Origin: Powellomyces hirtus | Taxonomy: Eukaryota > Chytridiomycota > Chytridiomycetes > Spizellomycetales > Powellomycetaceae | DNA: 64,000 bases | Reading direction: 5' to 3' | Assembly: GCA_025526995.1 (NCBI GenBank) | Contig: JAHLKG010000012.1 | Location: forward strand, 682,001 to 746,000 | Part shown: positions 41,801-50,792 of the stretch, piece after piece | How positions within the stretch are numbered: position 1 is the first letter of the stretch | Layout: each line of letters opens with the position of its first letter | Made by a program: the position numbers and the translations under genes | Notes under the pieces: model-generated | What the model saw: the letters and a program-made list of their open reading frames with translations, nothing else | Told to the model about the DNA's origin: nothing | The model's database searches: none

Positions 41801-44300
41801 AGCATGAGCATCAGAAGTAGCCTCGCAATTGTATCTGTCGCTTACCCAAATGTCCGAGATTTTTTAGACAATTGAGCAGGCCAACCTGGTGATCATGGTT
41901 ATGGGGATTTGTCCGCAGAGACACTTCATAACATGTTTGCGCATCAGTCCAGCGTCCGGCGCTTTCATGGGCGAGTATCTGCTGATCGAGCGTGGGCATG
42001 GAGGATTTGATGAAAATCCCGTCCATGCCGTCCGGCTCATCAAGGGGCGCATAAAGCTTCTGCAAGTGAGCATACAGACCCTGCAAGGCTTCTTTGTCTT
42101 CCAATCCGCGCTCCTGTTCCTGCCGAACATGGTTTTCAAAATGCATATATGCGCGCGCATATCCGTTGCAGCGGTAAGCTGCATCCGCCATGACCGACTG
42201 GGGAACACGTCTCAAGAACTGCTGCACTTTTTCGACACCTTGGTCAGGTCGGGCCTGAGCAGTTTCTTTTGCCCTGAAGCGGAGCCATCTCGTCAGATAA
42301 TCGACCAAGGAAAATACGGTCTGCACAAGCAATGCGAGGAGAACATCAGAACAGCTCCATTGAGCATGTTGGCGGAACTATAGCCTTACTTGACAACAGA
42401 GCGTTCCTTTGTCCCGATTTTTTTTTCCCTCAGGTGCACAAGTCAAAACAGCCATGAATTCAGAGTATACCTCCTCCCGATTTGAATCTGCCCCTGCAAC
42501 GAGGACGTTTAGGACAAGATGGGGGAGGATGTACTCTGCCACATCGATGTTCCCAATGAGCACCAAGTTTTTGCAAAAACTGAAGATATATCGAGAGTAC
42601 TTGTTACTCGATTTTCTGATCAAGTCAACCGTCCATGTCTGCATCCATTCCTTAAAAGACGATTGGCGAGGAAAGAGAGGGGACGTGGGATGTATGGAGG
42701 AAAGTTTCGGACGTCTTTCTTGATACTGACCGCTAATCAACGGTCGGATAGTTCTTCGCAGAATTGGCGAAAAACGCATCCACTGCTTTCTCAAAATACT
42801 TTGCCAACCAGCTTCTTCCCCTGGTGCGTTCTGCTCCGCGTCATCTGCCAATTCGGGTGTGAATTTGAAAAATTGCAGTAATCGTTGAATCGCGACCGCA
42901 TGGATGTCCTGCATCGTGGTATTGGGAGCGGAGCGATAGGCAGGAGCCACGTGTCTCTCAATAAGAGATGTAGCGAACCAAAGAGCACGCTCCCTCGTCG
43001 CAAAGTCACCGTCGCTCCCCAACGCTCCGTCGTTGTCCGTGCTGCCATGGAACAGTACATCTACTCGAGCCGGGTCTATTGCACCAAGAGCCCCCAGACC
43101 ATCGCAACATAGAACTTGTATCTCTACGTCAATCCCGTTGTATCGACGACAAGTTTGCATCAAGGTTCGTATGGTTTGATTGATGCAGGGGTCGATGCTC
43201 TCGGCCAGGATATACTCTTGCAATTCCATTTCTGCCTCGGACAAAAGCTTCGACAGGTCTCCAAGCGCTCGGTGCAACACGGCTACGTTGCCATTCGAGA
43301 CATGATCTAGGAGCCAGCTAATCTTCCCTCGGACGTCCGTTGGCTTTGGATACGAAAGTAGGATGTCGTTCAGACGCTGGAATTCTGGTCGATTGGGAAA
43401 TGTAAATAAATCCTTGAACAATGGAGCGAGCAACTCCCGCTTGTTGGCGAAGAGATCTTCGATTATCTGAACAACAGTGGCAATCTGCTGATCCTCAAAC
43501 TCTTGGTGGTGTCTGCATAATAACACGCAGACCTGTGTAAGGAATGGTCCAATGTCTCCAGCGTTTAGGGTTTGTAGAAAGTCGGCCCATGACTTCAGAG
43601 ACGAAGTCCGAAGGATCTTGACGTCGATTCCGATTTGCAGGGTCGTAATCATCTATGGCGTATGCATGCTTTTTAATGTGAAGGCACCGTTAAAAAAGGG
43701 GTTTTCCACAGTGGGAAATACCTGCGGCGTCACGGAACCAATACGTGGGCCAACTAAACAAATTATTTCGCCTACGGCGGACATGATCTTTTGCTTCTCT
43801 CCTGGCATTCCATTGGCGTCGACAAGTCGCGCGTTGACCGCCAGCAAAATTCTAAAAATGTGGCGATATAGAAAGTCGGATGTTGATGCTTCCGAAATCA
43901 TGGAGAGGGCATGTTCCATGGCTCTGAGTGCCTAGTGTCATTTGTAAGTATACCGTCGTGCAATTGCAATGACCTATGTCCCTACCGTTTCCTTTGATTG
44001 AAAATCCCCAAGCTCTAGAGCTATTCTTGTGATGGTGTCAACTGCGAAAGCCTCGATGAGGAGGGATTTAGACCCCAGGGGCTTGTGCATCATCATTACC
44101 AGAACCGTTAGGGCTGGCTCTGGACCATATGGCTGCATGAAAATAGCAGCTAAAATGGGCGCCGCCGCGTCCCACAGCATTTGCGGAATCGGACGGTGTA
44201 ACGATGCCGCGACTTGTTCGATTAGCTCGAACTCGTTTTCCAGTACCAATCGAGGCAGCAAAGATAGGTATTCTTCCTCATAATATTTTCTTTTTGGCAT
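38829..44300 (-). CDS. ATR/Rad3/Mec1-family checkpoint kinase, N-terminally short
   Basis: A multi-exon gene coding for roughly 1,650 residues. From Met at 44300 (MPKRKYYEEEYLS) there are HEAT-type helices. A UME-like block follows (WADFLQTLNAGDIGPFLTQ ... RPEFQRLNDILLSY). FAT-domain segments include CCDGLGALGAIDPARVD, EYILPHLVLNVLVAG, YARAYMHFE, YAPLDEPDGMDGI, YLGRYYDKLYRGE and YPQQTIWLLMA. The kinase has KPKDDMRKDCRLMEFN, the GLGDRHAHNIMFD catalytic loop, and HVDLNLLFD in place of HVDFN. The FATC end appears once an intron (donor in ATAG|GTTCGT near 38914, acceptor near 38850) is removed: NLANMFIGWAAYT. Family: ATR, the replication-stress kinase. Typical members have 2,300-2,600 residues; about 850 N-terminal residues, including the ATRIP-binding region, are absent here. 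Confidence 0.9.
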
Positions 44301-44578
44301 TGTTGATCTGTTGAGAGTTGGTCTGGCGCGTGGGGAAAAAGCGCGTGCGCAAAATATGTGGGACGGCGGAGAAGGAGGCGCGCGCGCGTAGGTCCAGGCC
44401 TCTTACTGACAGAACGCTTATTGACGGTTAGGTTAACCTTATCTTCGTATTCAATTTACAAGCCCAGAATAGACTTTGTTTGAGTTTTTTCTTTGTCTTT
44501 GTTTCAAAATCATATTGCTTGTGTTTCTCCGATGATGCTGCCAAGAGCGCCTTGTTGGGCCTGCTGTTCGTACTCCCA
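44301..44578. other. Divergent promoter region of ATR-like and aspartic-peptidase genes
   Basis: Starts are 326 bp apart. It includes a GC-rich CGCGCGCG segment near 44380. No extra ATR exon could be placed here. Confidence 0.5.
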
Positions 44579-44584
44579 TATAAG
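44579..44584 (+). promoter_or_regulatory. TATA-like element of the aspartic peptidase gene
   Basis: TATAAG lies 43 bp before the ATG at 44627, in CCCATATAAGCAG. Confidence 0.4.
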
Positions 44585-44626
44585 CAGCCGGGGCTTCAAA
44601 CGCTCACTGTTGCAAAGCAAAACGAG

Positions 44627-46582
44627 ATGGCTCACAACTATCTCTTTACCGTGGGCGCTATCATTGTCTATGCATTCGCTGTGCTTGCGGCTCCCGCCAT
44701 CACATCAGCTGGAAAGCCCGCACATCATGATCAGATCTTTCCTTACACGTGAGACCTGATCTCTGGCTGTGGCTGGTCTTCTCGACAAGTCTTGTAATAC
44801 TTGCTTCTCGCAGCATTCCATTAGTCAATCCATACCTGGATCAGCATGAGACGACCTTCCATGGATTTCAGCATACAGACTCAAATAACAAAAGGACACT
44901 TTTACGACGTGCCGTGATAGAAAACTCTCTCGTGGATTCCGCAGATATCATTTATTCTGTGAGTAAAAGTTGAGAGTGGGTCAAAAATGAGAAACGAGTT
45001 GTCCTGAGTGCTTCTCCGCGCCCCTAGTACTTTGGTCAAATTACAATCGGAACAAGTTCTTCTCCCAGCACAGCTCAAAATTTCACGATGCTGGTAATTG
45101 CACATATCATCGGTTTGCGTTTGACAACACATCAAATTGAATGGGACATGTTGGCGGCTTTCAGTTCGACACTGGATCGTACCAACTTTGGGTTCGCTCA
45201 ACAAAATGCACCGCTGCCCTCTGCACAGGGCTCAAGTCGTATGATGGTATGCAGCTGTAGCCCTCTCTTCCCAAAACGGGCTCTCATCCGTCATCATCTA
45301 AGGCTCGAAATCGAGTACCTACGTTTCCACCACGACACCAGCACCAAAAGTGACATATGCCGACGGCACCAAAGTCAGTGGTGTCTACGCATTTGACACT
45401 GTTGGCATAGCGGGTCTGAAGGTCGCGCGCCTTCCATTCATGGAGGTAACTGAGACAAATGATCCGCATGGAACAGTCTTTGATGGAATCATGGGCATGT
45501 GCTGGCCCCCAGTCAACGCTCCAAAAACGTACTTCTTGTCCCTTGTCGACAACGGGGGTTTCAATTCTCCCGCTATGGGGTACTACTTGAATAAGGGCGC
45601 TACTGCTGGTGCCGTTACGATGGGAGGCGTGGATACTGCTCGCTTCACGGGGCAGCTCACCTGGGTCCCCAGCTTCGGCTATGCCGCTGACGGCTCCGGC
45701 GCTGGCCCTTTCATTTTCTTCCAAGGGTTGACTATTGGAGCCGCCTACACCAACGACACCGGCACAACCAATATACCATGGACGCAGCTTCAAGACAACT
45801 TCCTAGCTGTGTTTGATACGGTAAGGAAGCTGTCGACATGGATTTTATTCTCGTAAGACGTATTCTGACATATCCGGAAACTCAGGGCACGTCCTATGGG
45901 ATCGTCCCGACCAGAGTGGCCGCGGCACTGCACGCCAACATACCTGGCATAACATCAAGAAAGACAGGTACGCCCATGGTCTTGCAGCTTCCAATTTCCG
46001 GGTTCTGGTGTGGCACCTTGCTCATGCGCCTGCCAAATTGTAGCTTCCGGGACCATGTGGTCCGTTGCCTGCAGCGAGGCCAATTTTGGCACATTCGGTG
46101 ATATGTCGCTAAAATTTGTCGGCATGGAAGGGGAAATTGTCACTCTCACTGTCGAACCGGCAGTCTACTTTGTTGTGTACTCAAAGAAAGGCGGGGGTTA
46201 TACTTGCGAAAGCACTATCGTTGGGAACGATGATATTCAGACACCAGTGGTCCAAAATGGACCCGTCATTGGCGCCATTCTTGGAAACGCGTTCCTTCAA
46301 AAGTTTTACACCGTCTTTGACTGGTCCACAAATCGCACAGGGTTCGCGACGGCTGTCCGTGAGCAAAACGTCACACCAAACCTCGTAGCGTTGAACACAT
46401 CGACTACAGGCACTGGATCCAATGCTTCCACCAACGTTTTCAGAAATTACTGGCCAGCGACGCCTACCAGCGACGGTGAAAGTACTATTCTCTCGAATAT
46501 CGGAGGATATGCGCTCAAAGGGGCTCCCTCCATCGCCAATCTGGCGTCTACCCTGACGTCAATCTGGATGCTTTTTGCATAA
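44627..46582 (+). CDS. Secreted pepsin-like aspartic peptidase, probably GPI-anchored
   Basis: A multi-exon gene. The signal peptide is MAHNYLFTVGAIIVYAFAVLAAP, followed by a propeptide. The N-lobe starts YFGQITIGTSS. An intron (donor at 45092, acceptor just before TTCGACACTGG) separates FTML from FDTGSYQLWV, which holds the first catalytic Asp-Thr-Gly. The flap region reads VTYADGTKVSGVYAFDTVGIAGL, then GIMGMCWP. The second catalytic motif, AVFDT|GTSYG, is split by an intron near 45820-45885. The C-lobe ends VIGAILGNAFLQKFYTVFDWSTNRTGFA, a standard pepsin ending. A Ser/Thr-rich stalk leads to a terminal hydrophobic segment (LASTLTSIWMLFA), suggesting GPI anchoring as in yapsins. Substrates unknown. 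Confidence 0.9.
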
Positions 46583-47140
46583 CCTAGCTGATCTCGGTGG
46601 TGGAATGATAGAGACAAATGTGGGTCTGGAAGCGTTGCCGTGCAGGCAATCTGAACCTTTCATTTCAATATACCTTCAATGTCTTGTTATTCATCACAAC
46701 CTCGCATCTTGTCGTCGGCTTAGGATCGTTCTGCCGTCCTGTGAATTACGATTGAGAAGAGAATCTGCTCATTGCACCGCGGTGTCAAAAAAGTGCTCGT
46801 TCACTCAACGCGCATTTGGATGAAACCGTGGTGGGGAGATCTGCGCTTTTAACCATGATTTTGCTTTCAGGAAAAGGGGGGGGGGGGGGGGTTGGGGTTC
46901 AATGGAAAGGCTAAGAACAAGCTGAATTTTGTTATTCCTTTGTAAAGTAGATCAATGTGGGATGGCCACTGCTCAAACTTGCTCGCGCAGCTCACCGCAA
47001 CATCCATACATGATACCCATTCATTCGCGGCTTCAATTTTGCCGAGTTCTCAAAGACTTCCCCCCGCTTGGAAAAACAATGTCAAGGTGTGTATAATGGA
47101 TCGGACGCCCTGCAATTGAGCTTTCTGGACATACCCATTA
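46583..47140. other. Intergenic with long poly-G run
   Basis: About 560 bp, including 16 consecutive G at 46876-46891. No gene is seen. Confidence 0.4.
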
Positions 47141-47167
47141 GTGCCCCTACCTTCTCTACACGTGCGA

Positions 47168-47400
47168 GCCTTGCAGATATGTCCACGAAGTCGGCCACGC
47201 GTTGGTTCGCCCGCTTCAGATGTCTCTTATGCGATCATCGCTGGAGGTCCACGTGCTCCAGAGATGCAAAAAATGCCACAGGAATATCGCCTACACTTTA
47301 AAAGAGGGGTTGATCCAAAGAAAGATCGAGGAGGCATCCAAAAAATGAAACTATGCAGCAAATGCCAAGATTTGGGACACCCGTCGATTTATATCAGAAA
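47168..47400 (+). pseudogene. Decayed 3CxxC-type zinc-finger gene
   Basis: Four CxxC pairs lie in the same order and spacing as in the intact gene at 48088, but in different frames. CEPC (TGCGAGCCTTGC) is in one frame. RWFARFRCLLCDHRW is in a second. LQRCKKCHRNIAY returns to the first. KMKLCSKCQDLGHPS is in the third. At least three frame changes within 230 bp and an in-frame TGA after SKK leave no translatable product. Splicing cannot explain it, because no GT-AG pairs of plausible size fit between the blocks. Confidence 0.65.
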
Positions 47401-47486
47401 GGTAAGGAGAATGCACAGAAACTGGCAAAACAGCATGGGAGGAAAAGCATATTTTGTGTTGGAAATTGACGAGGTAGACGGGTGGG

Positions 47487-47514
47487 GCGCAGTAAGGCGC
47501 AGTAAGGCGCAGTA
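47487..47514 (+). repeat. Short tandem repeat GGCGCAGTAA
   Basis: Three consecutive near-identical 10-bp units (GGCGCAGTAA, GGCGCAGTAA, GGCGCAGTAG). Confidence 0.8.
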
Positions 47515-48087
47515 GCGCGTAAAAGTATACTTCGCAGGAAAGCCCCCGCCCACCCTTTTTGCATGGCGTCAGCAGTCTAATATACCACCTGAGCATTGCT
47601 TTTACCCAAGAACACCCAATAAATCATTGTACCCGATTTCTGAGCGAAAATAAGTATCATTGACGCAATTCACGTCAAACCCCGATTGGCAAGGCAGGTC
47701 TCGCATCCCGATATGTTGTCCCGCGTCTGTCCGCTGTCTGTCGCTCGATGTTCCAAATGTCAATTGACAGTGGCCTCCATTGCGTGATGCCATTTTCGAA
47801 CCGTCGTTGTCTTCGTTGGAAGAAAGAAACTGTGCAGTACGCATTTTGGCTGTTGATACGTTGCGCAACCAAAAGCGAAATCAACATATCAAGTAAGTTG
47901 CCAGTTGCTAGCAATGTTTTGCGCTTCTGTGCTGCGAGGCGCCTCTTATAGAACGCCAAACCAATTGAGGATTCTATCGGCGCTGGCTATACAATTGAGA
48001 TTTAAATCACAGATGCCCAGGTATGTCCAAATAACGTTCTGATGTTTTCTTGGTTGGACGGATACTCAAAGGTGGAGCCGCAGACGA
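47515..48087. other. Intergenic between the zinc-finger copies
   Basis: About 570 bp between the decayed and the intact 3CxxC copies. No gene is recognised. Confidence 0.35.
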
Positions 48088-48363
48088 ATGCCCTGCAACC
48101 AATGCGATGAACCTTCCAACAACGGGCGGCACGTCTGTCGATGGTTCGGCCACTACAGATGCGCCAAGTGCCAACGGAAGTGGACCTCGGGATGGTGTTG
48201 GGAAGGCGAAACGCAAGCATGCCAAAAGTGCAACCGTCACATCCTTCCATGGAAGAAGGACAGATTAAAGAAGGACGGCACTTTCGAGGATTGGAATCAT
48301 GGCGCACATGATCAGAAACGATGCGGAATGTGCATAAAATTGGGGAGGAAGTGCTGGGAGTAG
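48088..48363 (+). CDS. Small 3CxxC-type zinc-finger protein
   Basis: A single exon of 91 residues. Four Cys pairs (CNQC, CAKC, CQKC, CGMC) and a terminal Cys surround the signature HVCRWFGHYRCAKCQRKWTSGWCW. The pattern of an aromatic-Gly-aromatic run before CxxC, a Trp three residues after, then a further CxxC followed by Pro, matches the 3CxxC finger of ZAR1 and receptor-transporting proteins. Many fungi have small proteins of this kind with unknown function. No other domain is attached. A decayed paralogue lies 700 bp upstream on the same strand. An upstream exon is possible but was not found. Confidence 0.6.
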   Translation: MPCNQCDEPSNNGRHVCRWFGHYRCAKCQRKWTSGWCWEGETQACQKCNRHILPWKKDRLKKDGTFEDWNHGAHDQKRCGMCIKLGRKCWE

Positions 48364-48784
48364 GAGTGAGAACCCGTCGGTGTCCACTTTACGCAGCTCG
48401 TGGTTTTGTATTGATCGAATGGGGCCATCAAAGTATGACGATGGATTACAGATTCGACATGATATCGGTGAGCAAAGATACGGTGCAGATGGTGGCATTA
48501 TACATGGGCGGGTCTTCGCGACGTATAGGGGCCAGAATAGTCACAAGCATCCTGTATAAATTTGGAATACATGCAATGTTTCGGAAGGCTGCGCTTCCAT
48601 GGTACTACGGGAAGATGGAATCACGCAGGATATGTTAGGTTTGCAAAGAAGATATTAATATCGGGGATTGAGAAGCAGAGTGGAATTCAATATTTGTTAC
48701 GTATACTCTCTATGTAACACAGGTGCTACGGTTATAATATATATACATCTAAGCAGCAATGTGCAGTCTGCGCCAGCGCGGAAC
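48364..48784. other. Intergenic between convergent genes
   Basis: About 420 bp between the 3CxxC stop and the LPMO-like stop, partly AT-rich (TATATATACATC near 48740). No gene is seen. Confidence 0.4.
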
Positions 48785-49705
48785 TTAGCACACCGTCATC
48801 AGGGCGGCAACGACAGCTCCCACCACAGCGATTACGCTTCCGTCTAATACAGAGATGGCTTTGGAAGCGATGTTGATATTGTCGGGGGCCCCAGTCGCCG
48901 CAGCTGAGGCGGAGAGAGATACTGTTGCCGAAGCAGGTGATCGGGGAGAGGAGGATGGAGAGAAGCCTGATGTTGTTCCGTTGGCGGTGGTGTTGGTCCT
49001 GAGGGGAGTTGTGATGTTGCTGACAGTGGCGAGTGGTACAACAGAAGCTATCCCGACGGGTACAGCGCCGTTCGGGACGGTGTTCTCATACAACGGCCGC
49101 CTTCCCTTGGCAGGGTAGCCAGGCACAGCGTAGTAGTGGTCACTGAGGTGCGTTCCGCCGGTGATGGTTCCATTCTTGCCACCCAAGATTTTGCAGTCGA
49201 AGCAGTTCATGTACATCTCATCGGTGGCCTCCTTTGAGATCCAGTTCCACGCACACACGCAGTCATCGCAGGCGGGAAGCTCAGGCATGTTAAAGTTGAT
49301 AGTCCCATAGTCGCCATTCGGGCAGTCGTGAACGGAAGAAATGACGACAAAGTCCTCGGGCTTGGGGTTGGCCTTGTAGGCGATGGACAGCAGGCAACCG
49401 CCACCCTTGTGGAAGGCACTTGGGTCGTTCTGGCAGATCTCCTTGCCCTTGCCAGGGTTCTTGGCAGCAGCTCCGCAAACGATTGGAAGACCCAGACGGC
49501 CGCCCGAGTTGAAGCTGATGGCACCCTTGCCGTCCGACGGCTTCCTGCCAGCGCACATCCAGTTCTTGGAGCCCATGTTGAGAGGATTTTCAAGCGAGTA
49601 GTCCTGGCCACCCCACACGGCAGGGTGAGAGACCATCATGTGCGACTGGACAAAAGAGGCATTGATGGCGACGAGGGCCAGGAGAAGAGCAGCGGAGCGA
49701 GACAT
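48785..49705 (-). CDS. LPMO-like secreted protein with GPI signal
   Basis: A single exon of 306 residues. The signal peptide of 21 residues (MSRSAALLLALVAINASFVQS) ends right before His, so the mature chain starts HMMVSHPAVWGG, as needed for a copper histidine brace. A second candidate brace His lies in VVISSVHDCPNGDYG. At least ten Cys (MCAG, IVCGAA, EICQND, GGCLLS, HDCPNG, ACDDCVCAW, NCFDCKI) suggest a disulfide-rich beta-sandwich. CAWNWISK ... EMYMNCFDC resembles fungal LPMO-like (AA11/AA9-related) proteins. After the domain there is a Ser/Thr/Pro-rich stalk, then a hydrophobic tail (VIAVVGAVVAALMTV) typical of GPI signals. Either an oxidative polysaccharide-cleaving enzyme or one of the LPMO-like copper-binding proteins without that activity. 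Confidence 0.75.
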   Translation of the reverse strand: MSRSAALLLALVAINASFVQSHMMVSHPAVWGGQDYSLENPLNMGSKNWMCAGRKPSDGKGAISFNSGGRLGLPIVCGAAAKNPGKGKEICQNDPSAFHKGGGCLLSIAYKANPKPEDFVVISSVHDCPNGDYGTINFNMPELPACDDCVCAWNWISKEATDEMYMNCFDCKILGGKNGTITGGTHLSDHYYAVPGYPAKGRRPLYENTVPNGAVPVGIASVVPLATVSNITTPLRTNTTANGTTSGFSPSSSPRSPASATVSLSASAAATGAPDNINIASKAISVLDGSVIAVVGAVVAALMTVC

Positions 49706-49786
49706 TCTATTGTGTGATGTGAGACGGAGGTATCTCGTGTACTGGTGAAAAGGAAGCGCGGGGGAAACGAAGACGGTTCGTTCGTT

Positions 49787-49792
49787 CTTATA
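49787..49792 (-). promoter_or_regulatory. TATA-like element of the LPMO-like gene
   Basis: TATAAG on the minus strand, about 85 bp before the ATG at 49705. Confidence 0.4.
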
Positions 49793-49927
49793 GAAAGGAG
49801 AGGAAGCCCTGTTTCTACGGTGCCATCTACGGGTCCAAAGGTATGGGCAATTTGTGGGACCACACCCGCCGAGTCAGAACTGAGCGGACTGGGCCCACCG
49901 AGCAGGTCCGCGTGGAGACTGCGACGT

Positions 49928-49939
49928 TTTGACGTCAAA
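49928..49939. promoter_or_regulatory. CRE/ATF-type palindrome
   Basis: TTTGACGTCAAA is a perfect 12-bp palindrome containing the TGACGTCA core bound by CREB/ATF-type bZIP proteins. It lies 223 bp upstream of the LPMO-like start. Confidence 0.5.
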
Positions 49940-50792
49940 TCGGGAAACTTTCGCGGTTTCGGGGGAGGAGGAGCTAGCGGCCTTGTGGTGCGCGTTTCGT
50001 GCCCATCAAGAGAAAAAAAGGAAACAACCGAGCGAGCCTCAAGCGGTTATGGTATATGTACCGACCGCATGGGTCATGATGGGATCATTGGGATGCAGGC
50101 ATAGCGGCGCAAGCCGCAGGACAAGTTCGCCCTTTTGCCGAGTGTGAAAAATTTCGAGTTCTTTTCACGGAAAAAGGAACACAAACCGCGTCACGAGAAT
50201 TCGTCTCACTTACGTCAGCATCACGGAGGCCGGCGGAGTTTCGATTTTCCTGCTTATCCAAAGATTCTTGCTCAACTTCAGTCCGTTCTTTTTATTTCGG
50301 GTTATTGTTGTTTATCCATGACTCACATCCCAGAGACACGGCACAACACCTATTCATAAGCTGTCTTCTCTCGCGGCCACTTGCCCTGATATGTAGGCAT
50401 CGTTGTCCGGCTTGCACTCAAACTTTAAGATCACCGCCGGTTCTGTTCTATTCTCGATGGCCGTCTCAGTAGCTGAAGTGTCTACTCATCGCTTGGACAG
50501 CAATGACAATGCAATGGGCCGCGCCATTTCTCGCACATCCCAAATTGACGAGCTACCATATCACAATCAGACATTGAGCACGAGGGTCAAGCATACAAGA
50601 TCGACGAACTTTGCTCCAAAAGAAAAACCACCTCGGAAATCAACGGCCAGGTTCGATTGAGCCTTCTTAAAAGTTCTCTTCCATTAATTAACCATGGAGC
50701 ACAGGGCGTGTATTGACCCCAATGAGCTTTGTACGGCGAGCACCCATCCATTGACAAAACTTGGTGTCCCGTACTAAAGCCTTTTCCCATGC
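49940..50792. other. Divergent intergenic region
   Basis: About 850 bp between the LPMO-like promoter and the histidine-kinase gene. A frame of 85 codons (50403-50660) and a good start context at 50694 (AACCATGG) might belong to an upstream exon of the kinase, but no join was certain. Otherwise nothing is recognised. Confidence 0.35.

Noticed and set aside
47168..47515. 124-codon plus-strand frame (47141-47515) as a genuine gene
   Set aside because: Only its middle part matches the zinc-finger paralogue, and the matching blocks lie in other frames too; decay explains it better.
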